From the NCBI GenBank assembly GCA_002310115.1, contig DBYI01000101.1, positions 1 to 30,133 on the forward strand: DNA of 30,133 nt, read 5' to 3'. The position numbers and the translations under genes are program-made. This DNA is from Ruminococcus flavefaciens. GTDB taxonomy: Bacteria; Bacillota; Clostridia; Oscillospirales; Ruminococcaceae. The notes under the pieces are model-generated. The model made no database searches, was not told the origin of the DNA, and saw nothing but the letters and a program-made list of their open reading frames with translations. Shown here in pieces: positions 23,632 through 30,133 of this stretch (position 1 is its first letter; the number at the start of each line of letters is the position of its first letter).

Positions 23632-24446
23632 GGCCACCAAAACATTCTCATAAGCGCGTCACAGCATGATATACCGCTTGAAACGATAAACTCAGAACAG
23701 ATGACATATGACGCGATTGAAGTAACAGACTATCTCCGAGAACGATTCAATCAGAAAAAGATATACCTTATCGGACATTCCTTCGGCACAATAATTGCTT
23801 TGAAATTAGCCGCAGAATATCCCGAAAAATATGAAGCGTACATAGCTATGAGCATGAGCGTGGACAAAATCAGGTCTGAGAGAAAGCATATCACTATATG
23901 CTTGATCAGTATAAAAAAGATGGTAATAAAAAGATGATCGCTGAAATGGAAAAGTATTATGATCTGTTCAGTGATGATAATACCGAACCTGATATGTATA
24001 GTGAGAAAATGCATTCATATTTTGCCAGTGTACGTGATAAGGCTATGCATGAAAACGACGTAGAAACACTTCATAATATGGATTCTGTAATCACAGGCAT
24101 ATTTTTTCCGACTCTGAAAATGACTGATTTCACGCAGACAGAAAGGCTGAATATATGGCGTGGTAAGTCTTTTGTCTCTAAAGCTGAAATTTCATCAGGG
24201 AATTTTAAAGCATCCGATGTAACCACACAGTTTGACATATCGTTTTATATATTAGCAGGCAAGTATGATATGACCACAGATTATGAACTCCAGAAAGAGT
24301 ATTTCCAGCTTGTCCATGCTGATCTAAAAGGGTTTTATTTATTTGAAAACTCGGCTCACAGTCCTTTGTTTGAAGAGCCTGAGAGAGCAAAAAATATACT
24401 TATCGAAGATGTAATAAACAAAAAGACCTATCTGTCTGACACTTGA
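23632..24446 (+). pseudogene. Decayed alpha/beta hydrolase (S33/proline iminopeptidase-like)
   Basis: Two frames together give most of an alpha/beta hydrolase. The first (from GGC 23632, possible ATG 23701) holds TDYLRERF and the nucleophile elbow GHSFGT. The second, ending at 24446, holds the acid region AGKYDMTTDYELQKEY and the catalytic histidine region ENSAHSPLFEEPE. They join if one A is added near 23885: the codons then read GAG AGA AAA GCA TAT, joining SER to KAYHYMLDQY. The 5' part with the oxyanion loop is missing; the fragment begins where the sigma promoter region ends. No promoter or ribosome binding site is seen. It is a truncated remnant, with the single-base shift either real or a sequencing error. 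Confidence 0.75.
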
Positions 24447-24472
24447 TAAATGCCCTTTACTACAAAACTAAT

Positions 24473-24521
24473 CAAAAACAAAAAGAGTATCAATCTTCTG
24501 TACAGGAGACTGATACTCTTT
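24473..24521. terminator. Hairpin terminator between convergent remnants
   Basis: AAAGAGTATCA (24482-24492) pairs with TGATACTCTTT (24511-24521); inside, CTGTACAG forms a further palindrome. On the minus strand the hairpin is followed by TTTTTGTTTTTG, so it ends the scaffoldin transcript, and it can also stop transcripts from the hydrolase remnant. Confidence 0.8.
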
Positions 24522-24887
24522 ATATAAACCATAGTAATTTGTATTATTTTCAGTATTCAACCAAAACTTCTTTACAGACTCAACCTCAACGATGGGATTT
24601 TGTCTATAAAGTGCCTTCAAGATAATCATGTATGGGCAACACATCTCCGATGGCTGTGGAAATGTAAGCGTAATATGAAAGTATTTTTGCCGCGTCCACA
24701 GCATCGATTATTCTGTTATAATCTACATCTGCTGATTTTTTCTGACTATCACTATAACCACCATCTGAACCTGTGGATATGTGTGCATAATACGCAAGAA
24801 CAGATGAAGTGTCAACTGCATTTATAAGGCCATCGTTGTTTACATCACCAAGATCATACTCAGCAGTTGATACACAAGTAGTTGTTG

Positions 24888-25391
24888 TTATAGTGGTCGT
24901 GGTTGTAGCAGTAGTTTTTTCTCACCAAGCATCTTGATATATCCATTGTATATGCCCTTGGTAAAAACATAGGTCATCTGAAGTTTCCCCGCATCATCGT
25001 TTTCAGAATTAATGAAAGTATCATATGCTATATCATCATCAACATATGCAATACCGATGGGATAGACCTCGCCAGGCTCTGCATTTTCGGGAATAATAAA
25101 ATCAATGGTAAATAAACAGCTTGCGTTCAACATAGTGTCCTTTGAATATACATAAAAAACCAGCTGTCCTTCCTCTATCATTGAAGAACCTGTGGTGAAT
25201 TCTTTTAAACCTTTTCCTGTAGTTATTACATCACCATTTGAGTTTTCCTTGACAGTCAGTCTGGTGTCATAAAAAATGTGGAACTTAATGTGACTGACAG
25301 GTTCGGTTGCACCCGTTATGCTAAAATATATCCGCTGTACATTCCCACGAGCGTTTTCAGGTTCAAGGCCGATCTTGTCAAAGAAGAGCAT
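24888..25391 (-). CDS. Cohesin-domain segment of the broken adaptor scaffoldin
   Basis: This open frame of 167 codons starts at an ATG that overlaps the stop of the upstream segment (TAATG) and follows GGGGG at short distance, so re-initiation is possible. It encodes nearly a full cohesin beta-sandwich (about residues 5-152). After the KMLGEKK segment it runs out of frame at the A6 tract and ends with unrelated residues. Taken alone it has no signal peptide. Confidence 0.6.
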   Translation of the reverse strand: MLFFDKIGLEPENARGNVQRIYFSITGATEPVSHIKFHIFYDTRLTVKENSNGDVITTGKGLKEFTTGSSMIEEGQLVFYVYSKDTMLNASCLFTIDFIIPENAEPGEVYPIGIAYVDDDIAYDTFINSENDDAGKLQMTYVFTKGIYNGYIKMLGEKKLLLQPRPL

Positions 25392-25666
25392 TATCCCCCT
25401 TTATAATCACTTGGCTTTATCCTCGGCATATTCCATTCCTTTGGCTGTATCCAGCTTTTGCTGTCATATGGCACTTCCATGTCATCCTGTTTGTTGAAGG
25501 GATTTTCAATTCCTTCAGCAACTGTACCATTACTTGCTGCAGCAGTCTCTGAAGCAGAAAGCGAATTTATTTTTGCGATACTTTCCGGGAAACACCAGTA
25601 AACCGATAATATAAATGTTAAAATTGTCATTACAGATATAAGGCGATTAATAACTGTTTTTTTCAT
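25391..25666 (-). CDS. Signal-peptide segment of the broken adaptor scaffoldin
   Basis: This 91-residue frame has a signal peptide (about 1-32) and a short low-complexity mature part ending KPSDYKGG at the G5 tract. With one extra G it continues directly into the cohesin (KGG-I-MLFFDKIG). As it stands it would give only a small exported peptide. Confidence 0.55.
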   Translation of the reverse strand: MKKTVINRLISVMTILTFILSVYWCFPESIAKINSLSASETAAASNGTVAEGIENPFNKQDDMEVPYDSKSWIQPKEWNMPRIKPSDYKGG

Positions 25667-26144
25667 ATTGAACCTCCCTGTTACTGCTTCAAAAACAACT
25701 ATTTTTTAGATGTAATATATCTGATCAAAATATGTCAAATCGTTTTTTATATTATATCATGTTTCTTCGGTAATAGCAATAATTAATTGGTTATCCTTCA
25801 CCCCAAAAAGAGATATGAGACTTCTTGCTAAAAACTGCATATTATCCAGAACTCTTTTTACGCTTATGATACTATATACTAAAATATTTGATCATCACAT
25901 ACCTCTTGACAAAAATGTACACGAAGCATATTATTAGCTCATATTTGTAGTATTATATAGTTCTTAATCTGGTTTTTTGAAATCTAATAATTTTTTTAAA
26001 TAATGTGAGAGAAATTATAAACTCATACGTCTAAGTTATATATAGTAAAACAAAGGGGGAATCAAACATTTTCAAACACAAAAACAGCAACGGAATATAA
26101 GCCAATAAAACATGTAAATTACAATTTTGTAAAGGAGAATCAGT
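25667..26144. other. Divergent intergenic region between scaffoldin and LRR_5 genes
   Basis: No gene is seen. It separates two divergent genes. For the minus gene, TTGACA (25733-25738, minus) has only a weak -10 (TTACAT) at 17 bases. For the plus gene, the promoter at 25906 leaves a leader of about 200 bases, long enough for regulation, with no riboswitch recognised. Confidence 0.5.
25906..25934 (+). promoter_or_regulatory. Promoter of the LRR_5/dockerin gene
   Basis: TTGACA (25906-25911) and TATTAT (25929-25934) with a 17-base spacer. The start codon lies about 205 bases downstream. Confidence 0.72.
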
Positions 26145-28919
26145 ATGAAAATAAGAAAAACCATATCACTGATTTTATCATCAGCAATGCTAACTTCAGT
26201 TTTTCCGCTTCACACGGCAACAGCCTTGACAGTTGATTTAGCAGAAATGGATACTAATATTTCCTACGAAATGAAAGGAGAAGCTGAACTTTATGCTGCA
26301 GTAACTAATACTACAAAATTACCATGGTACTATTTTACAACGACAACAACAACAACAACTACTACAACAACAACTACTGCCCCTAAAGGTATAACACCTG
26401 CACGCGGTACGTGCGGCGCAAACATCTCATGGTCAGTAGACAGCGATAATGTGTTGACTATCAGTGGTACAGGGCCAATGTATGAAGCGCCTTTCGCTAA
26501 ATATGGGGATGAATACACAAGCTTGAATAAAGCAAAAAAAATAATAATAGAAAATGGAGTTACAAGTATTGGATCCTCTGCATTTTCTCATTTAGACCAC
26601 GTTGAATCGGTAATAATCCCTGATAGTGTTACAAGTATTGGAAAATCAGCATTCAGCTCAACGAATATTCAATCAATTACAATTCCTGATGGCGTTGAGC
26701 GAATTGAAGAAAACTTGTTTAGCAACTGCAATAGACTTGAATCTATAACGTTTAATAATAAAATAACATATATCGGAAGTTATGCATTTATCGGCTGTAA
26801 GAATCTTGAATCAATAAATATTCCTGATTCTGTAACATATATTGGAAGTGGAACATTTTATGGATGCGAGAAACTGAAATATGCAACTATACCTGATGGT
26901 GTAAAAAATATCGAAGAGAAAACATTTTATGAATGCAAGGCACTCGAATCAATAAATATTCCTGATTCTGTTGAATATATAGGTAAAAATGCATTTCAAT
27001 ACTGCATCAGCCTAAAAAATATCTCTTTACCTAATTCTGTTTCATTTATTGATCGTGCTGCATTTGAATTCTGTAAAACGCTTGAATCCATAAATATTCC
27101 ATCCTCTGTTATGTATATAGGAGATTATGCTTTTTACGGCTGCGAAAGTCTTAGATCATTAGGCTCAGACGTTAATGTTACATATATTGGCGAAGGTGCG
27201 TTCGAAAGATGTCAGGTTGACAGTTCGACAATAAAAACTGCTACAACTACAACTTTAAAAAGCGATGTGACAACTACCACTACCACAGGAAGATATATCA
27301 ATCGTGCATCTATCAGTGTTACTCCTCCTACAAAAGTTGTATATCATATAGGTGAAGAACTGGATCTCACAGGAGGAAAAGCTATTGCTTCTGGTGGAAC
27401 TTATGATTCTGTAGCCGGAAGAACTGTTATCAACTGGGATCAATTTGAAAGGACTCCTCTTGACAGTAGCATGTGGAAAATTGATTCATCAGAATTCGAC
27501 AATACAAAGCCTGGATTATACACTATATATGTTTCGTGCACAGCCAATTCAATTGATGGTTTTTATGAAGTTAAGAGCGGTTTTCAAGTTATCGTAGTAG
27601 GAAATAACGGTACATCAGAAACTCTGCCTTCCGTATCAATAACTACAACTAAGGCAACCACTACCACGACAACTACGACAACAGAATTAATGGTCTCAAC
27701 ATATGCCCCTGTGTATCATACATTTAGTAAAGTACTTTCTTATCCTACTAAAACAGAGTATGCACAAGGAGAAAATCTTTCTTTTGAAGGCCTCGAGTGC
27801 AAATTTGAAGATGAAAGTCACGAATACTATTACTATAAAGCCCCATTTAACTGTGCCGTTTTTGATAAGGACGGCAACAGCGTAAGTGGCCTAAAATTCA
27901 ATACTCTTCCTATAGGAGAATATACTGTAAAGTTTTATGAAGATATAACATGTAATAAGAATCCAACACATATTTTCAATGGAATGGATATATCATACAA
28001 AGTAACTATCAGAGAAGCTACTGAAGAAGAACTCGAGGAAAGAGAGAAGCAAAAACAGGAGGAAAAAGAAAAGGAACAGGAAGAAGAAAATGACCCTAAT
28101 CCTCCGTACGGTTTTGTATGGGGCGATGCTAATCTTGACGGAGATGTAGATATGGCAGATGCTGTTCTTATCATGCAGAGCCTTGCAAATCCGAATAAAT
28201 ATGGACTCTCAGGTACTAGCGATAAACATATCAGAAAGAACGGACAGATTCGCGGTGATGTTGATACAAGTATAAACGGTCTCACTTCCAATGATGCCCT
28301 TTTTATACAGAAATACCTTCTAAAAAAAATACCTACTCTTGTGCCTAGTACAACTCCTGTAACTACAACAGTTACAAATAATTCTACAACTAAAAATACA
28401 ACTACTACTTTAGCTCCATTGACCACACCAATCACTACTGCATCAAAACCTGAAAATTTTTATTTTAATTATGTAGTAACAGGCGGAAGCGGAAAGGCAC
28501 AGTCCTATTATAATTTTAAGGGTGTTGAATCATATCCTACCACAACTGTGTTTTCTGAAGACTCTAACATAGATTTCAGTGGTCTTAAATTCAGGGTAGT
28601 AGACAAAAAAGGAGAAGAAAAAACTTTAGGATTAGATTTTCTGTCAGGACTGAGTAGTGAACATAAATGTGTTCTTGATAAAGACGGTAATATTTCAAGT
28701 CTGAACTCTCCCGGTGAATATACAGTAGTATACTCCAATACGCTTACCAAGTGGGATGATAAAACATATACAGTAATCAGAAATGTTGATATTGCTTTCA
28801 AGGTAACTATTCTAGCCAAATCTGACAATTATATATTAGATGATGCCAACCACGATGGTGAAATTAATATTGGAGATACTGTTTTCAGAATGCAGACCCC
28901 TGCAAATCCGAACACCTAA
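26145..28919 (+). CDS. Secreted LRR_5 (BspA-like)/Ig-like/dockerin protein, C-terminally truncated
   Basis: This 924-residue protein follows AAGGAG with normal spacing. The order is signal peptide (1-27), 14 threonines (65-78), and about ten LRR_5 repeats (about 84-360; pattern IPDSVTYIGxxAFxxCxxLESI). Then come an Ig-like module (about 386-480; YHIGEELDLTG), a Thr linker (about 500-512), a second Ig-like module (about 520-625), a Glu/Lys linker, and a full dockerin (about 660-727; DANLDGDVDMAD and DVDTSINGLTSND). A Thr-rich linker, a third Ig-like module (about 770-885) and the first half of another dockerin (899-924; DANHDGEINIGD) end the protein. The last dockerin stops after ANPNT, where paralogues continue ANPNKYG, so the 3' end was lost. 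It is a likely surface adhesin attached by its internal dockerin. Confidence 0.87.
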   Translation: MKIRKTISLILSSAMLTSVFPLHTATALTVDLAEMDTNISYEMKGEAELYAAVTNTTKLPWYYFTTTTTTTTTTTTTTAPKGITPARGTCGANISWSVDSDNVLTISGTGPMYEAPFAKYGDEYTSLNKAKKIIIENGVTSIGSSAFSHLDHVESVIIPDSVTSIGKSAFSSTNIQSITIPDGVERIEENLFSNCNRLESITFNNKITYIGSYAFIGCKNLESINIPDSVTYIGSGTFYGCEKLKYATIPDGVKNIEEKTFYECKALESINIPDSVEYIGKNAFQYCISLKNISLPNSVSFIDRAAFEFCKTLESINIPSSVMYIGDYAFYGCESLRSLGSDVNVTYIGEGAFERCQVDSSTIKTATTTTLKSDVTTTTTTGRYINRASISVTPPTKVVYHIGEELDLTGGKAIASGGTYDSVAGRTVINWDQFERTPLDSSMWKIDSSEFDNTKPGLYTIYVSCTANSIDGFYEVKSGFQVIVVGNNGTSETLPSVSITTTKATTTTTTTTTELMVSTYAPVYHTFSKVLSYPTKTEYAQGENLSFEGLECKFEDESHEYYYYKAPFNCAVFDKDGNSVSGLKFNTLPIGEYTVKFYEDITCNKNPTHIFNGMDISYKVTIREATEEELEEREKQKQEEKEKEQEEENDPNPPYGFVWGDANLDGDVDMADAVLIMQSLANPNKYGLSGTSDKHIRKNGQIRGDVDTSINGLTSNDALFIQKYLLKKIPTLVPSTTPVTTTVTNNSTTKNTTTTLAPLTTPITTASKPENFYFNYVVTGGSGKAQSYYNFKGVESYPTTTVFSEDSNIDFSGLKFRVVDKKGEEKTLGLDFLSGLSSEHKCVLDKDGNISSLNSPGEYTVVYSNTLTKWDDKTYTVIRNVDIAFKVTILAKSDNYILDDANHDGEINIGDTVFRMQTPANPNT
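26334..26382 (+). repeat. ACA/ACT trinucleotide repeat coding for the Thr linker
   Basis: Fourteen consecutive ACN codons, most of them ACA or ACT. Because the unit is a whole codon, slippage would change linker length without a frameshift. A similar tract occurs in the partial gene at the right edge. Confidence 0.75.
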
Positions 28920-29176
28920 TAAACAAAATAATATTGGCGGGTCATTGTGCCCCTCCGCAGTATGATAGGGTTGAAAGAGGATAACATCTTCTTCCACTTT
29001 GCACCATACGTACCAGCCAGGTATACGCTACTATATCAAAACATAATATTCAAGTACTTCTTGTGATATGGTACGCCAAAGGATCGACTAATACAGGTCG
29101 GTCCTTTGTTTATTTCCAAGTAATTGGGAGTTAATTATAATTAATCACCGTTGTTTTTGCCATACACCCCAAGGCG
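28920..29176. other. Non-coding debris after the truncated dockerin gene
   Basis: No gene is supported. A G/C-rich hairpin lies near 28935-28959, unlike the AT-rich surroundings, and a terminator at 29078. The sequence departs from the dockerin pattern right after 28913, which suggests an old insertion or deletion boundary there. Confidence 0.4.
29078..29115 (+). terminator. Terminator downstream of the LRR_5/dockerin gene
   Basis: AAAGGATCGAC (29078-29088) pairs with GTCGGTCCTTT (29097-29107), with one U-G pair, followed by GTTTATTT. Confidence 0.7.
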
Positions 29177-29311
29177 CTAATTTGCTACTTTGAATATATC
29201 TTCACCTTTGAACTCACATTTACCTATTCTGTTCAGTGTCTGGAGATTGCAATAAATACTTTTTTGTTTCTTCAACTGCTTAATAATTATTACTCTGACT
29301 TTATGCCCCAT
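29177..29311 (-). pseudogene. Possible remnant of a group II intron-encoded reverse transcriptase/maturase
   Basis: A 44-codon minus-strand frame begins MGHKVRVIIIKQLKKQKSIY and ends FKGEDIFKVAN. The pattern of a basic VRVIIxKQxKK segment followed by NLQTLN resembles the maturase (X) region of group II intron proteins. There is no RT core in the window, and I saw no intron 5' consensus or clear domain V. The call is from memory of the motif and is weak. Confidence 0.28.
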
Positions 29312-29732
29312 CAACGTTTCCTACTCTTGCAGGCAGCCTTTCATACTTCCTGTTACCATTCCTGACACCAGCTTGCAGTTCGCTAAACTTTGCAGTAACT
29401 ACCTGTAGCTGAGCTTTCATCCTCAAGAACTGTACCATGTATAACATACTCAAAAAAGCCCTCTGCAAAAATTGCAAAGAGCTTTTTGTTAGCCTACAGA
29501 TGCTATTAAACCGTCGACCTCTTAGTTGAGTAGCCAAGTAGTCTTTCACCACAAGTCTCTCATAAAACCGGAAATATTCCCCGTCAAATTGTTCCATGTT
29601 AATGAAAATACCAGCAACAGAGTCATTTATATCGCCGTTTATCACAAATACAGCAGGCACTGACCTTGGTTTCACTTTCCTACATACACTCTGGATGTTC
29701 TTTTCATTGCCGACAGGAACAAACGTTGACAT
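29301..29732 (-). other. Unrecognised open frame, probably a composite of remnants
   Basis: This frame of 143 codons starts MSTFVPVGNEKNIQS and ends ARVGNVDGA. I recognise no family. A strong terminator-type hairpin with T runs on both sides lies in its middle (29453-29487), which a real gene would not carry, and no AGGAGG site precedes its ATG. The upstream part (about 29500-29732; INGDINDSVAGIFINMEQF) could come from one decayed gene and the downstream part from another. Expression as a single protein is unlikely. Confidence 0.25.
29453..29487. terminator. Bidirectional terminator hairpin inside the debris region
   Basis: AAAAAGCCCTCTGCAA (29453-29468) pairs with TTGCAAAGAGCTTTTT (29472-29487) with two mismatches, and the arms themselves provide A and T runs on each side. 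On the minus strand a TAA in another frame (GLIASVG then stop) ends just before it, hinting at the real 3' end of a lost gene. Confidence 0.75.
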
Positions 29733-29760
29733 ATCATTTCTGATTTATTTTTAGGTTAAC

Positions 29761-29805
29761 AGGATCCGCATTCCACATCAAGTTGTAGTTGTGATTTTGG
29801 ATCCT
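29761..29805. repeat. Short inverted repeat next to the partial dockerin gene
   Basis: AGGATCC (29761-29767) and GGATCCT (29799-29805) are perfect complements separated by 31 bases, just after the stop codon of the partial gene on the minus strand. There is no T run; the function is unknown. Confidence 0.3.
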
Positions 29806-29806
29806 C

Positions 29807-30133
29807 TTATTTAGTAACTGTCTTTATATCGTCAGAATAGCTCTCAGGAAGTGACTTTATGAGGCCTAAGAGATATTTCTGGATAGCAGCTGCATCATTT
29901 GTTGTAACACCGCCGCCTGCCTCATAAACATCTGCATTGAACTTGCCCTGATCTGAGAGCTTATATTTGTTCGGATTTGCAAGAGCCTGCATAATAGCTA
30001 CAGCGTCAGCCATATCAACTGAACCGTCGCCGTTAGTATCGCCCCACTTTGAAACCTTTGAATTAAGTTCTTCCTTAAGATCAACCGCTTTAACAGTTGT
30101 AGTAGTTGTTGTTGTTGTCGTTGCAATAGTTGT
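29807..30133 (-). CDS. C-terminal part of a dockerin protein (5' end outside the window)
   Basis: The frame is open from the right edge and ends at 29807, giving 108 residues. It begins with a Thr-rich linker (TTIATTTTTTTT), then a short spacer and a dockerin: first loop DTNGDGSVDMAD, then AIMQALANPNKYKLS, second loop DVYEAGGGVTTND, then AIQKYLLGL. About 16 residues follow the dockerin and end TVTK. The linker-dockerin end is typical of secreted Ruminococcus enzymes and adhesins; the catalytic or binding part lies outside the window, so the function cannot be named. Confidence 0.87.
   Translation of the reverse strand, partial: TTIATTTTTTTTTVKAVDLKEELNSKVSKWGDTNGDGSVDMADAVAIMQALANPNKYKLSDQGKFNADVYEAGGGVTTNDAAAIQKYLLGLIKSLPESYSDDIKTVTK

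Larger units (their letters stand above)
24604..25666 (-). pseudogene. Adaptor scaffoldin: signal peptide, cohesin, Thr linker, dockerin (broken by two frameshifts)
   Basis: Reading through three frames gives one sensible secreted protein. Frame 1 (25666 to 25391) carries a signal peptide (MKKTVINRLISVMTILTFI) behind AGGGAGG. Frame 2 (25391 to about 24917) carries a cohesin: LFFDKIGLEP, HIFYDTRL, YPIGIAYVDDD and FTKGIYNGYIK match Ruminococcus cohesins. Frame 3 (about 24916 to 24604) carries a Thr-rich linker and a classic dockerin (DVNNDGLINAVDTSSVLAYY, then DVDYNRIIDAVDAAKILSYY) ending in LPIHDYLEGTL. Each junction is a homopolymer one base short: GGGGG at about 25395 and AAAAAA at about 24915. 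One cohesin plus one dockerin defines an adaptor scaffoldin of the ScaC kind. It may be a pseudogene, phase-variable, or affected by sequencing error. Confidence 0.78.

Noticed and set aside
24443..24704. Two opposite-strand small proteins sharing KEYQS and DTL motifs
   Set aside because: The similarity comes from the palindromic terminator at 24482-24521, which reads alike on both strands; the minus frame also lies over the dockerin-coding part of the scaffoldin.
25935..26144. Riboswitch in the 200-base leader of the LRR_5 gene
   Set aside because: I saw no conserved riboswitch core or terminator hairpin; length alone is not enough.
26330..26518. Minus-strand frame with a poly-valine stretch
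   Set aside because: It is the complement of the ACA/ACT repeat that encodes the threonine linker.
29301..29732. An intact 143-residue gene
   Set aside because: A strong bidirectional terminator hairpin lies in its middle and it has no recognisable domain or ribosome binding site, so it is listed only as probable debris.

Overview
The window looks like a low-GC, Gram-positive gut or rumen anaerobe of the Ruminococcus type (Oscillospiraceae). The grounds are strong AGGAGG ribosome binding sites, TTGACA/TATAAT promoters, many dockerin modules, a cohesin module, threonine-rich linkers and several BspA-like (DUF285 and LRR_5) surface proteins. This placement is inferred from gene content only.

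Layout. Positions 1-240 hold the start of an IS256-family transposase that runs off the left edge, next to a LolD/FtsX-type ABC exporter pair (315-3612, minus) with a clear promoter and overlapping palindrome. From 4321 to 11482, three secreted proteins lie on the plus strand: an M4-like peptidase with two dockerins and a papain-like amidase domain, a two-domain DUF285 protein, and a dockerin protein with an SH3-like and a C-terminal KPVIYLYP domain. From 11879 to 15320 is a GntR (YtrA-type) regulator with an ABC-2 transporter operon, followed by a histidine phosphatase. From 15544 to 20507 are two more DUF285 proteins on the minus strand, the second ending in a dockerin.

From 20847 to 23469 an ECF sigma factor overlaps a membrane-anchored protein that carries dockerin/EF-hand modules; a second start with its own Shine-Dalgarno and signal peptide lies inside that gene. 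Then come a decayed alpha/beta hydrolase (23632-24446), a frame-broken adaptor scaffoldin with signal peptide, cohesin, Thr linker and dockerin (24604-25666), and a 924-residue LRR_5/Ig-like/dockerin protein whose last dockerin is cut short (26145-28919). Debris follows (28920-29806), and then the C-terminal dockerin of a protein that enters from the right edge (29807-30133).

Together this reads as a cell-surface, cellulosome-like locus without recognisable glycoside hydrolases: adhesion-type repeat proteins and a peptidase-like protein carry dockerins, a small scaffoldin could collect them, and a sigma/anti-sigma-like pair with its own dockerin may sense the surface complex. The most notable points are the dockerin-bearing putative anti-sigma with a nested secreted product, the adaptor scaffoldin broken at two homopolymers, the M4-like protein that keeps zinc ligands but appears to lack catalytic residues, and three 21-bp-spaced direct repeats just upstream of a promoter. 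No rRNA, tRNA or CRISPR array was seen.
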